Shown here: one piece after another, positions 29,838-37,413 of the stretch
Layout: each line of letters opens with the position of its first letter
Numbering within the stretch: the stretch's first letter is position 1
Source of the DNA: a virus
Length of the DNA stretch: 61,562 bases
Reading direction: 5' to 3' (one strand)
IMG/VR virus record: IMGVR_UViG_3300012936_005865
Span: 1-61,562 of that record
The notes under the pieces: generated by a model
What the model saw: the letters and a program-made list of their open reading frames with translations, nothing else
The model's database searches: none
What the model was told of the DNA's origin: nothing
Program-made: the position numbers and the translations under genes

Positions 29838-30932
29838 ATGGCGAAAACAACCATCTCAATTTCATCCTTCAAATCCGTCGCACCGCTGCTTCCGCCTTCA
29901 AAAGCTATTCTTATGCGGGGCCCTACTGGTATCGGTAAGTCTCATCTTGCCAAGCAGATTGCCGAACATCACGGTTTGCCTTTTATCGATGTCCGCGGGT
30001 CTACAATGTCCGAAGGTGATGTTGGCGGCTATCCAGACATCGAAGGAATGAAAGAATCCGGAGTCATGACTTTCTGTATGCCATCATGGTTTGTGCGCGC
30101 ATGCAACGAACCTGTGGTTCTTATGCTTGACGAGCTGAATCGTTCTCTTCCAGGCGTGCAACAATCTTTCTTTCAGCTTGTTCTAGATCGAGAGCTCGGG
30201 AATGACAAGAACGGTATGCCTTATAAGCTTCATCCACAGACTCGCGTAATTGCCGCTGTGAACGATGGTTCTGAGTACGATGTAAATGACATGGACCCTG
30301 CGCTTCTGCGTAGATTCTGGGTGTGTGACCTGCTTCCAACGGTTCAAGACTGGACCGTATGGGCAAAACAGAATAATATCAGTTCAATCATGATTGATTT
30401 TATCAATCAAAATCAACCTCACTTTCGTATCGATCCATCTCAAGTCGAGCCTGGAACTGTTGTGCCTTGTCCTGCTACTTGGGCTGACTTAGACCAATGT
30501 CTCAAGCATGCCGGGATAGACCTTCGCAAGTGTGCTGGTAAAGAATCTCCCGAAGGACTATACATTATGGCTCTAGGTCTTGTTGGTACTTCTGCTGCTG
30601 TGGCATTCTCTGCTTTTGTCAAAGAGTACGATATACAAATCTCTGCAGAGGACATACTCGACGGTATAGTTACAGAGTTCGAGGAGTATGATATATCTAT
30701 GCTTAACTCTGTTATCGAAAAGCTTGGAGACCATTCTCGTGAGAATAAGTGGACCAAAAAACAAGCCGAATATGTTGCGAATTTTGCAAAAGCTATATCT
30801 GGTGAGATGATGGTATCTACATGGAACAAGATTACTTCCTCACAAAATCTAGACAACATCCAAAAAATTCACAAGCTAATGGGCCAAGACGTCGTCGCAG
30901 CTGTGCAGGCATCTAGAAATCTAGGAAAATAG
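29838..30932 (+). CDS. MoxR-type AAA+ ATPase, 364 aa
   Basis: Walker A Gly-Pro-Thr-Gly-Ile-Gly-Lys-Ser at residues 28-35, then Pro-Phe-Ile-Asp-Val-Arg-Gly. Walker B Val-Val-Leu-Met-Leu-Asp-Glu-Leu-Asn (about 93-100) and a sensor/Arg-finger region with Asp-Pro-Ala-Leu-Leu-Arg-Arg-Phe. This is the MoxR/CobS-like subfamily, which works with VWA proteins to remodel or activate target complexes. Its partner is the VWA-metallopeptidase-like gene at 31166, which uses the same class-2 promoter. Phage versions in marine T4-like phages are often labelled CobS. The last 120 residues are helical and lineage-specific. Confidence 0.83.
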   Translation: MAKTTISISSFKSVAPLLPPSKAILMRGPTGIGKSHLAKQIAEHHGLPFIDVRGSTMSEGDVGGYPDIEGMKESGVMTFCMPSWFVRACNEPVVLMLDELNRSLPGVQQSFFQLVLDRELGNDKNGMPYKLHPQTRVIAAVNDGSEYDVNDMDPALLRRFWVCDLLPTVQDWTVWAKQNNISSIMIDFINQNQPHFRIDPSQVEPGTVVPCPATWADLDQCLKHAGIDLRKCAGKESPEGLYIMALGLVGTSAAVAFSAFVKEYDIQISAEDILDGIVTEFEEYDISMLNSVIEKLGDHSRENKWTKKQAEYVANFAKAISGEMMVSTWNKITSSQNLDNIQKIHKLMGQDVVAAVQASRNLGK

Positions 30933-30933
30933 A

Positions 30934-31125
30934 TTGAATTATAAGGTTGGAGATCTTCTATACAAAGAGGACGGGAGTGCATGCGCTCTCGTCCTTGGTA
31001 TAATTGAAAACAAACAAGAACCCGATTGGTCAAAAATTATGCTTTTCCATGATGGAATGCTTTATTCTCTTTTTGGCAGGTCAATAAGAAATAAATTTAT
31101 TAAAATCAGTGTAACCAATCGATAG
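30934..31125 (+). CDS. KOW/SH3-like small protein with TTG start, 63 aa
   Basis: TTG at 30934 is preceded by a weak ctaggaaaa site and follows the MoxR stop by one base. The product reads MNYKVGDLLYKED, Ala-Leu-Val-Leu-Gly-Ile-Ile-Glu-Asn, then a Met-Leu-Phe-His-Asp-Gly strand. It is a lone copy of the small barrel family placed between the MoxR and VWA genes. Confidence 0.55.
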   Translation: MNYKVGDLLYKEDGSACALVLGIIENKQEPDWSKIMLFHDGMLYSLFGRSIRNKFIKISVTNR

Positions 31126-31148
31126 ACTAGTTAAATTAACTATGTAAC
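31109..31148 (+). promoter_or_regulatory. class-2 promoter, copy C
   Basis: GTGTAA at 31109-31114, TAAATT at 31132-31137 (17 bp). The direct repeat TGTAACCAA is at 31110 and 31143, 33 bp apart. Drives the VWA gene. Confidence 0.67.
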
Positions 31149-31165
31149 CAAAAAACGGAGGAGCT

Positions 31166-32572
31166 ATGTCTGATAATCTAAATGACGCAATCGAGACCAC
31201 CGAGGTCTCGGACGAGCAAGCCGCGGCCTTTGACCTCTCCCCACACCTTATTAGGCTTATGTGGGAAGAACCATTTTTCGCGCGAATATTTCAGACTATT
31301 GAAAAAACAAAGACTGAATCTATTCCAACCGCCGGTGTGATTGCAAAGAATTCTAGATTTCATCTTTATTGGAACCCTAAATTCCTGGCCGGTCTCAAAG
31401 CAAACGAAATAAAAGGTTTGCTAAAACACGAATGTTATCACTTGGTCTTTGAGCACACAACAACCCGAAAGAATGATCCACATATTATCTGGAACTATGC
31501 GACTGATCTTGCTATTAATTCTCTTATTGCAGAAGAAGAATTGCCAGAAGGCGGCCTCATTCCAGGTAAAAAATTCAAAAAGCTTTCTTCAGCCCAAATT
31601 AAAAGAATGGGAAAAGAGGCAGCTGATCGATACGATAAGGTCAGCTCAAAGATCGCTTCTTTTCCAAAAATGAAGTCTAGCGAATGGTATTTTGCAGAAC
31701 TAATGAACGATAAAGAAGTACAGGAAGCGATCAAGTCCTCTGAGGCGATGGCTGGAAAGTCTTTAGAACAAGCGATAGCAGATGGAGATGTAAAGCTTGA
31801 CGAGAACGGTAATCTTGTTGACAGAGACGGTAATCCGGTAACTGTAGTTCCTGGAAATGGCGATGGAACACCTATGGACTCTCACGAAGGTTGGGGTGAA
31901 CTATCCGATGAGCAGCGCGAGATGATGAAAGGCAAAATGAAAAAGGCCATAGCCGACGCGATCAATCGATGTGACGGCTCAAACCAATGGGGTTCCGTTC
32001 CGGCGGAGATGCAGCAAACATTAAGAAAGATGTTAGCGAACGAAATACCATGGCAGTCTGTCCTGAAACAGTTTGTGGGCATGTCAAAGCGTTCTTCTCG
32101 ACTGTCTTCCGTGCGCCGACTCAATCGTAAATATCCAGGAGTTCATCCGGGAACTTACAAAAATTATACAGCTTCTATAGCAGTATACGTTGATCAGTCT
32201 GGTTCTGTCTCAGACTCAGATTTAGAACTACTCGGTGGCGAGCTTGATGCACTGGCGGATAGGGTTGAATTCACATTGTACAACTTTGATACTAGCGTCG
32301 ATGAGGACTCTGAGCGCACTATCAAGAAAGGTAGCCGACTTACACTAGAAAGAACAAGATGCGGTGGGACAGACTTTCGATGTGTTCAGGACCACGCGAA
32401 TAAGAATAAGTCTAGATTTGATGGTTATCTAGTCCTCACAGACGGTTACGCCTCAGACCCAAAAGGGCACAACAAACTAAAAAGAGGATGGGTTATCGTT
32501 CCATACGGCCAGCTGCAGTTCCAAAATTCTAGCAGAGACTTTGTTATCTCTATGAAAAACAAGGCAAAGTAA
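31166..32572 (+). CDS. VWA-like protein with metallopeptidase-like N-terminus (DUF2201 type), 468 aa
   Basis: N-terminal part (about residues 1-200) has His88-Glu89-x-x-His92 in HECYHLVFEH, the metallopeptidase-like module of DUF2201 proteins. An acidic linker follows (about 195-250). The C-terminal VWA-like domain has Asp-Gln-Ser-Gly-Ser (MIDAS) near residue 343 and a Thr-Asp-Gly-Tyr strand. Such proteins pair with MoxR ATPases. With the gene at 29838 this makes a complete two-part module with shared class-2 regulation. The module may reshape host or virion complexes; the target is unknown. Confidence 0.82.
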   Translation: MSDNLNDAIETTEVSDEQAAAFDLSPHLIRLMWEEPFFARIFQTIEKTKTESIPTAGVIAKNSRFHLYWNPKFLAGLKANEIKGLLKHECYHLVFEHTTTRKNDPHIIWNYATDLAINSLIAEEELPEGGLIPGKKFKKLSSAQIKRMGKEAADRYDKVSSKIASFPKMKSSEWYFAELMNDKEVQEAIKSSEAMAGKSLEQAIADGDVKLDENGNLVDRDGNPVTVVPGNGDGTPMDSHEGWGELSDEQREMMKGKMKKAIADAINRCDGSNQWGSVPAEMQQTLRKMLANEIPWQSVLKQFVGMSKRSSRLSSVRRLNRKYPGVHPGTYKNYTASIAVYVDQSGSVSDSDLELLGGELDALADRVEFTLYNFDTSVDEDSERTIKKGSRLTLERTRCGGTDFRCVQDHANKNKSRFDGYLVLTDGYASDPKGHNKLKRGWVIVPYGQLQFQNSSRDFVISMKNKAK

Positions 32573-32736
32573 TGTGGATCATTTGGGCAAAAGAGTCCGG
32601 ACAATGGAATAAGATTATGGAAACTCAATCTATTTCAGAGGCCTGTAAATATGCAGACTGGTTTATAGAAGAAAAATTATATAAAGGAAAAAATATTTCT
32701 ATAATGGCGAAAGGACACTTTCCAAAATCTGATTAA
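32572..32736 (+). CDS. hypothetical small protein, 54 aa
   Basis: Starts in a TAATG with the VWA gene. Trp-rich (MWIIWAKESGQW), with one helix (ISEACKYADWFIEEKL). Its 3' end overlaps the convergent minus-strand protease gene by 38 bp, which is unusual. Function unknown. Confidence 0.55.
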   Translation: MWIIWAKESGQWNKIMETQSISEACKYADWFIEEKLYKGKNISIMAKGHFPKSD

Positions 32737-33391
32737 TCGAAGAAAGGTTTGCTCCCATTACACAATGCGGAAATTCCATATGTACCGAACTTATTATCCC
32801 GATAAGTTCGGATTTTTCGTTATATACAGGTGATCCGCTAGCGCCGCCAGTTGCTGGAAAAGACCATATATCATTTCCAAAAGGTTCTATTCCAGAATAA
32901 TTTCCCTCGTACTTATGTAGTACACCTTCTGCATATAACCCTGCAGGGTATCCTACGTAGTAAACTTTTTCAAGTAACTCAGGCCTTTTTTCTGATATTG
33001 TTACGACTGATACGTTTTTATCTATTCTAAGAATACACAGGTCTGATTTTAAGTCGAGTGCTTGAATATGTGCTTTTGTTTCGTTGCCATAAATATCGTT
33101 AACGGATATGTTCGGCGTGGCAAAAAACAACCCGGGATCCCCCATACAAACGTGGGCAGCCGACATAATAAGAGAAACTCCGTCATAAGGATTAGAGACC
33201 GCCACTCCGGATCCTGTAATCACTGCAAATGGTTCTTCGTCCGTATCGTTGAATTTATATTCTAGAGCTATGAAATAAGAAGTATTTGGTATAGAACCTA
33301 TTGATTGTTTATGAATCTTATTTATTTTTCCACAACAACCAATCCAAAAAGTAAAAAAAAGAAGGCACATGACGACTCTAATTAATTTCAT
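32699..33391 (-). CDS. exported trypsin-like serine protease, 230 aa
   Basis: Signal sequence at residues 1-20 (MKLIRVVMCLLFFTFWIGCC); Cys19/Cys20 suggest a lipoprotein, though the lipobox is not standard (Trp-Ile-Gly-Cys). The catalytic triad is visible: His80 in Met-Ser-Ala-Ala-His, Asp117 in Asp-Leu-Lys-Ser-Asp-Leu-Cys, and Ser185 in Gly-Ala-Ser-Gly-Ser-Pro. The layout follows S1-family proteases of the DegP/V8 type, with no PDZ. The cggggg ribosome binding site on the minus strand supports the start. It points away from the neighbouring genes. It would act outside the cytoplasm. Confidence 0.83.
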   Translation of the reverse strand: MKLIRVVMCLLFFTFWIGCCGKINKIHKQSIGSIPNTSYFIALEYKFNDTDEEPFAVITGSGVAVSNPYDGVSLIMSAAHVCMGDPGLFFATPNISVNDIYGNETKAHIQALDLKSDLCILRIDKNVSVVTISEKRPELLEKVYYVGYPAGLYAEGVLHKYEGNYSGIEPFGNDIWSFPATGGASGSPVYNEKSELIGIISSVHMEFPHCVMGANLSSINQILESVLSPL

Positions 33392-33458
33392 TTATTTTTC
33401 CCCCGAATAAACAACTCCACAATTTTAAGTATGATTTTTATTAGTAGAAGGAGAAAAT

Positions 33459-34247
33459 ATGAAAAAAATAATTTTATTTGATATGGACGGAACACTAACT
33501 CCAGCAAGAGGAAGTATGGGAGTTAGAATGTCATATTATCTAGGAAAATTACAGGACAGTGGCTATGATGTTGGTATAGTTTCTGGATCGGACATGGAAT
33601 ATATTGAGCAGCAATGTCAGGTTTTGTTTGATATATCTAGCGCAGATTGGACAAAAATAAAATATTTTCCTTGCAATGGCACAAAATATTACACGGTGTC
33701 TAATAATAAATTTCAGCTTCATTATGCTAACGACATGAAAAAAACCATCGGAAAAAAGCTTTATATGAAAATTATAAGAGATATTGTTGACAAACATTCA
33801 AATTTAATTTGGCTAGAAGATGGCGATAAAATCCCAATGTCCGGTACGTTTATAAAATACAGAGGTTCAATGATTAATTGGTGTCCAATAGGAAGAGATT
33901 CATCGGCTAAGGACCGGGAGACATGGGTTGTCTTAGATAAAAAAAATAACTGGAGAAACCAGATACTGAATGTTTTTAACAGTACTCAGGATTATAAAGA
34001 CATTACATTTAAATTAGGTGGAGAAACTAGTTTTGACATATACCCAAGCGGATGGGATAAAACGTTGGCTCTTCAGCAAGTAAAAAAAGAGGGATACGAA
34101 GATATATATTTTATCGGGGACCGTTGTGGCGACAACGGAAACGATTATGAAATATATAAAGCCGTTGGAGACAAAGGTTACGAAACAGAATCACCTGATA
34201 ATACTGTTGACATAATCAAAAATATTCTTGGGTATGACGATGAATAA
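33459..34247 (+). CDS. phosphomannomutase, eukaryotic (HAD) type, 262 aa
   Basis: Mannose-6-P to mannose-1-P for GDP-mannose. Blocks match the PMM2/SEC53 family in order: Phe-Asp-Met-Asp-Gly-Thr-Leu-Thr-Pro-Ala-Arg (HAD nucleophile), Gly-Ile-Val-Ser-Gly-Ser-Asp, Phe-Pro-Cys-Asn-Gly, Met-Ile-Asn-Trp-Cys-Pro-Ile-Gly-Arg, Phe-Lys-Leu-Gly-Gly-Glu-Thr-Ser-Phe-Asp-Ile-Tyr-Pro, and Gly-Asp-Arg-Cys-Gly-Asp-Asn-Gly. The PMM2-type enzyme is rare in bacteria and phages. It pairs with the mannose-6-phosphate isomerase-like cupin at 42424 and the glycosyltransferases at the end. Site: gaaggagaaa. Confidence 0.85.
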   Translation: MKKIILFDMDGTLTPARGSMGVRMSYYLGKLQDSGYDVGIVSGSDMEYIEQQCQVLFDISSADWTKIKYFPCNGTKYYTVSNNKFQLHYANDMKKTIGKKLYMKIIRDIVDKHSNLIWLEDGDKIPMSGTFIKYRGSMINWCPIGRDSSAKDRETWVVLDKKNNWRNQILNVFNSTQDYKDITFKLGGETSFDIYPSGWDKTLALQQVKKEGYEDIYFIGDRCGDNGNDYEIYKAVGDKGYETESPDNTVDIIKNILGYDDE

Positions 34248-34470
34248 AGAAGAATTAGAAGATTACATTCACGAGATCTGCATAACAGAGAACGATCAGG
34301 ATTATTTTGTTGACTGGCAATCAGACGATCAAGGTCTGCATCTGTGCATTTACTTCGAAGATAAAATAGGCGAACAGCTTCTGCGTAAAATACAATCGAT
34401 CAAAACCAAATACAGAATAGTTACTATGACAACACCAATTGGTTATATTGGTATGAAATTTCAAAATTAA
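34240..34470 (+). CDS. hypothetical small protein, 76 aa
   Basis: I choose ATG 34240 (MNKEELEDYIHEI), overlapping the phosphomannomutase stop by 8 nt. It has alternating helix and strand (YFVDWQSDDQGLHLCIYFED, KYRIVTMTTPIGYIGMKF). It could be a small alpha-beta protein. No family recognised. Confidence 0.58.
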   Translation: MNKEELEDYIHEICITENDQDYFVDWQSDDQGLHLCIYFEDKIGEQLLRKIQSIKTKYRIVTMTTPIGYIGMKFQN

Positions 34471-34471
34471 T

Positions 34472-34500
34472 TTATACACGAAAGCTTTATGCAATATATT
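34472..34500 (+). promoter_or_regulatory. promoter TTATAC-17-TATATT
   Basis: TTATAC at 34472-34477 and TATATT at 34495-34500 with 17 bp between, a variant of the TTGTAA class. Precedes the gene at 34548. Confidence 0.5.
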
Positions 34501-34547
34501 TACACAGAGACAATAAGTCTCTACACACAACACACACGGAGAAAATC

Positions 34548-34736
34548 ATGGCCTTAAATCCATACGAACTAAGACAACATTTGTTACAACAAGCGCAAAG
34601 AATATTGACTGATGCGTATCACGTTGAAAGAGACAACTGTAGAGACGCAGGAAAACAATGCACAGCAACTTTTCCAACAACGGAAGACATTATCAAAGAG
34701 GCAGAAAAACTCTATCAATTTGTTCAAAAAAAATAA
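34548..34736 (+). CDS. small conserved phage protein, 62 aa
   Basis: MALNPYELRQHLLQQAQ, a Cys-containing middle, then Phe-Pro-Thr-Thr-Glu-Asp-Ile-Ile-Lys-Glu-Ala-Glu-Lys-Leu. I recognise this order from small uncharacterised proteins of marine T4-like phages (NPxELR, PTxEDIIxxAExLYxFV). Site: acggagaaaat. Function unknown. Confidence 0.68.
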   Translation: MALNPYELRQHLLQQAQRILTDAYHVERDNCRDAGKQCTATFPTTEDIIKEAEKLYQFVQKK

Positions 34737-34838
34737 CCCGGAAATACAAAAACCGGTGAAACCCTGTTAATACCGAGACAGGTGGCGCCTTATTCTCTGT
34801 TCCCCCACTTCCCCCATAAGAGAATGAGGCGCTTTTTA
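34737..34838 (+). ncRNA. structured RNA leader or terminator
   Basis: A 115-nt gap between genes. A strong stem pairs GCGCCTTATTCTCT (34785-34798) with AGAGAATGAGGCGC (34819-34832), one G-T mismatch, followed by TTTTTATTT: a rho-independent terminator with a 20-nt loop containing CCCCC runs. Upstream, CCGG/CCGG (around 34739 and 34753) and CCTGT/ACAGG (around 34762 and 34777) add small stems. A terminator plus upstream folds would fit a regulatory leader, but no known riboswitch is recognised. Confidence 0.6.
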
Positions 34839-34850
34839 TTTGGAGTCCTG

Positions 34851-35138
34851 ATGAAAAATAGAATACTATTGTTAAATAAGTATACTTCCAATTACAAAAT
34901 TGGCGACTTATTTATTTTAGATGGGACAGAAAATGTGCTAGAAGTTGATATCCGCGGAGGTCTTGTTGATTGCCATTTTGGGCCCGTGCTAGAGAGGGGT
35001 ATGATAGCAATGCTTATAGAAAAAGAAGATTGGGAAGATGCTGGAGGAGAATTGATTTTTTGTGTTAATGGAAAAATTATGAGCATGCCATATAAGGATG
35101 CAAGACCAAAACTGGCCTTATTGGCAGACAACAGTTAA
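34851..35138 (+). CDS. small barrel-like protein, 95 aa
   Basis: ATG 34851 has a tggagtcctg site just after the terminator stem; the longer frame from 34782 runs through the hairpin and is rejected. MKNRILLLNKYTSNYKIGDLFIL, then Val-Leu-Glu-Val-Asp-Ile-Arg-Gly-Gly, is the small KOW-like pattern with an N-terminal extension. Expression may depend on read-through of the upstream terminator. Confidence 0.6.
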   Translation: MKNRILLLNKYTSNYKIGDLFILDGTENVLEVDIRGGLVDCHFGPVLERGMIAMLIEKEDWEDAGGELIFCVNGKIMSMPYKDARPKLALLADNS

Positions 35139-35144
35139 AAGCTT

Positions 35145-35579
35145 ATGACGACTTATATTCAAGATAATTTTCAGAAAATCAAGGATCGTATGATCCAAAA
35201 ATATCTAGTAGAAAAAAGACATCTTTTTAGTTATCCACCTTGTATTGTTCCGGCTTGGGAAAATTTAATAGACGATATGATACATATCGTCGAGCATTGG
35301 AATAAAAACAATCCAGAAAAAAGAGTAAAATTTTTTCAAGTAAAAGAAAAATTTGGATGCCTTGTTGCGTATCTTGAAATTGATAATTTAAATGCAACGG
35401 GAAATAATATCGATGCAAATTTAAAAGGCAAGATATCCATGATAGCTGATAAAGGTATAACTATTTGTAGAATATGTGGAAAAGAGAAAATAGAAACTGT
35501 CGCAGATTCTCGGATTGTCTTAAAGTGTTTGGATCATTGGGATGAAAAAAATTTTTTCACCAGAAGGATAATTAAGTGA
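35145..35579 (+). CDS. hypothetical protein with Cys pairs, 144 aa
   Basis: About residues 1-100 form a helical and strand unit (KFFQVKEKFGCLVAYLEI). A Cys-Arg-Ile-Cys-Gly-Lys turn, then Cys at the C-terminal side with Asp-His-Trp, looks like a partial zinc site. The tail is basic (FFTRRIIK). The start ATG has only a weak site. Its end overlaps the next gene by 4 nt (GTGA). Role unknown. Confidence 0.62.
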   Translation: MTTYIQDNFQKIKDRMIQKYLVEKRHLFSYPPCIVPAWENLIDDMIHIVEHWNKNNPEKRVKFFQVKEKFGCLVAYLEIDNLNATGNNIDANLKGKISMIADKGITICRICGKEKIETVADSRIVLKCLDHWDEKNFFTRRIIK

Positions 35580-36142
35580 AAATATTATCAATTGATATCG
35601 ATTATATGTACAGCCCTTTGATTTCTGAATATGATGATCTTGTTAAAGGTAAATCAATCAGTGTTGAAGAACAAAAGAAAATACTTTCGGCCGCTGGGTT
35701 TACACCTATGGTAAATGTCGAAAAAAAGAAAAGTGTAATAAAGTATTTGAGTCGACTGAACTGTGTGGCGATACCGAAGGTTATTTGTCAAAATCATGAC
35801 GAAATATTAGCGTTTATAGGGAATTTGCCGGCAGTTACAATTGTTAATATTGATCATCATCACGATGTATTTTATCCTGGTTGGCATGACATAAATGTAG
35901 TTGACGAGGGCAACTGGGTTCATCATCTTTCAAGAAGAACAAATCTGAATTATACCTGGGTAAGAAATAAAGATTCAGAAAATATTTCAGACAATGTAAA
36001 AATAGATTTTTTGTACAAAGAACTATATTTAGAAAAGTTAGATGAAAAAGAATTTGACTTAATTTTTATCTGTATTTCACCACACTGGACAGGCAAAGAT
36101 AGATTTGGTGTCGTACAAGAATTACTATGCGAGATGATATAA
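35576..36142 (+). CDS. UPF0489 / arginase-like protein, 188 aa
   Basis: Starts at GTG 35576 in a GTGA overlap. It begins Ile-Leu-Ser-Ile-Asp-Ile-Asp-Tyr and has Val-Asn-Ile-Asp-His-His-His-Asp (about residues 90-97), the metal-binding type of motif seen in UPF0489 and related to arginase DxHxD. Ile-Ser-Pro-His-Trp-Thr lies near the end. Two upstream Asp could also bind metal. It is directly upstream of speD and speE, so a ureohydrolase or related role in polyamine supply is possible. The activity is not shown by sequence alone. Confidence 0.68.
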   Translation: MKILSIDIDYMYSPLISEYDDLVKGKSISVEEQKKILSAAGFTPMVNVEKKKSVIKYLSRLNCVAIPKVICQNHDEILAFIGNLPAVTIVNIDHHHDVFYPGWHDINVVDEGNWVHHLSRRTNLNYTWVRNKDSENISDNVKIDFLYKELYLEKLDEKEFDLIFICISPHWTGKDRFGVVQELLCEMI

Positions 36143-36621
36143 TGACATTTGAATATAACGGTCTGCACATGATGGCGGACATTATTGTCCAAGATAAAAA
36201 AAAATTAACTAATCCTGTCTTAGGCGAAAAACTTCTCGAAAAAATTGTTGAATCCATTGACATGACGATGATCTTACCGCCTTTAACCGTTAAATTTCCT
36301 CATGCCACATGCGAATTATCACGAGTGGTAAAGGAGCTCGAAGCGGAGGGGCTCTCTTCTTCAAACACTGCTATTTCTTTACGTAAGGCACTAAAAGAGA
36401 GAAAAGAAGAAGCTTACGGATACTCAACATTTGTTATGATTGCAGAGAGCCACATAAGCATGCACACGTTTCCAGAATTTGGTTATTTTTCTTTTGATTG
36501 TTACTCCTGCAAATGGTTTGATGAAAAAAAGGTTTTGGCCACAATAAAAGAAATATATGATGTAAAAAAAATTATTATACAGTCGGTAGAACGAAGGATT
36601 CCAGATGTTGATAAAGTATGA
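36142..36621 (+). CDS. speD: S-adenosylmethionine decarboxylase (SpeD), 159 aa
   Basis: Makes decarboxylated AdoMet, the aminopropyl donor. I prefer ATG 36142 (MTFEYNGLHMMADI), in a TAATG overlap; ATG 36127 is in frame. The key block is Ala-Glu-Ser-His-Ile-Ser-Met-His-Thr-Phe-Pro-Glu (about residues 95-106), where Glu-Ser is the self-cleavage site that makes the pyruvoyl group. Asp-Cys-Tyr-Ser-Cys supplies the catalytic Cys. Length is that of the short class-1 enzyme with an internal insert. Overlaps speE by 17 nt, so the two are co-translated. Confidence 0.88.
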   Translation: MTFEYNGLHMMADIIVQDKKKLTNPVLGEKLLEKIVESIDMTMILPPLTVKFPHATCELSRVVKELEAEGLSSSNTAISLRKALKERKEEAYGYSTFVMIAESHISMHTFPEFGYFSFDCYSCKWFDEKKVLATIKEIYDVKKIIIQSVERRIPDVDKV

Positions 36622-37411
36622 TTTAGATGATAAAGGTACTGGTCATGTCTTCGACAGAAAAAAATTGATATGTAGCGAAACAACTCAGTTTCAAAAAATA
36701 GAAATTTCGGACCTAGATATTTTAGGAAGAGTCTTAGTTTTAGACAACATAATACAACTTTCAGAGCTTGACTGTGATCGCTATCACGAAGTCTTTGCAC
36801 ACATTCCCATGAGTAATGTTTCGAACCCTAAGAAAGTATTGATACTCGGTGGAGGCGATGGAATACTAGCAAAAGAACTGTTGAAATATAATGAGTGTAC
36901 TGTTGATATGGTTGATATTGACCAGCGCGTTTGTGAATTATCTAAAAAGCATCTGTATTCTATGCATGAATCTTCCTTTGATAGTCCTCTTCTTAATGTT
37001 GTATTTGAAGATGCAATTAATTTTTGTAAAAGAAGTACGTCGAAATACGATGTAATCTTCGGTGATATTACGGACCCGCACCCGGATTCTCCATCTAGCT
37101 CCCTTATGTCGGAAGAAGCTATAGCTATATACAAAAATCTACTGACTCCTAACGGAATTTTTGTTGTACAAACCGATAACGTGCAGATAGCAAACGATTA
37201 TTACAAACGTATTAGAAATAAATTACAGAAGAGTTATAAAAACACTGGCTGCTTTGGTACTATTGCCCTGACTCTTTCGTCTGTTTTTTCATTTGTTTGG
37301 GCAACAGATGGAGAACCAATAATGCCAAAGACTGTAAAAGTCAAAACTAATTGGCTAAACGATGAACGTGTCAGATTATGCCATGATATTATCAGATTAG
37401 CAACGGAGTAA
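36605..37411 (+). CDS. speE: spermidine synthase (SpeE), 268 aa
   Basis: Transfers aminopropyl from decarboxylated AdoMet to putrescine, releasing methylthioadenosine. Motifs: Tyr-His-Glu (residues about 60-62), Gly-Gly-Gly-Asp-Gly (about 80-84, AdoMet site), Val-Asp-Ile-Asp, and Asp-Ile-Thr-Asp-Pro (catalytic Asp). Length fits the family (about 280). It sits between speD and an aldolase, with speD overlapping by 17 nt. Phage spermidine synthase is uncommon. Confidence 0.88.
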   Translation: MLIKYDLDDKGTGHVFDRKKLICSETTQFQKIEISDLDILGRVLVLDNIIQLSELDCDRYHEVFAHIPMSNVSNPKKVLILGGGDGILAKELLKYNECTVDMVDIDQRVCELSKKHLYSMHESSFDSPLLNVVFEDAINFCKRSTSKYDVIFGDITDPHPDSPSSSLMSEEAIAIYKNLLTPNGIFVVQTDNVQIANDYYKRIRNKLQKSYKNTGCFGTIALTLSSVFSFVWATDGEPIMPKTVKVKTNWLNDERVRLCHDIIRLATE

Positions 37412-37413
37412 AT

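Noticed and set aside
30440-30859. A 139-aa frame antisense to the MoxR gene
   Set aside because: No ribosome binding site; the MoxR frame has clear Walker motifs on the plus strand.
34782-34850. N-terminal extension of the 34851 gene (MAPYSLFPHFPHK)
   Set aside because: It runs through a terminator hairpin and lacks a ribosome binding site; ATG 34851 has one.
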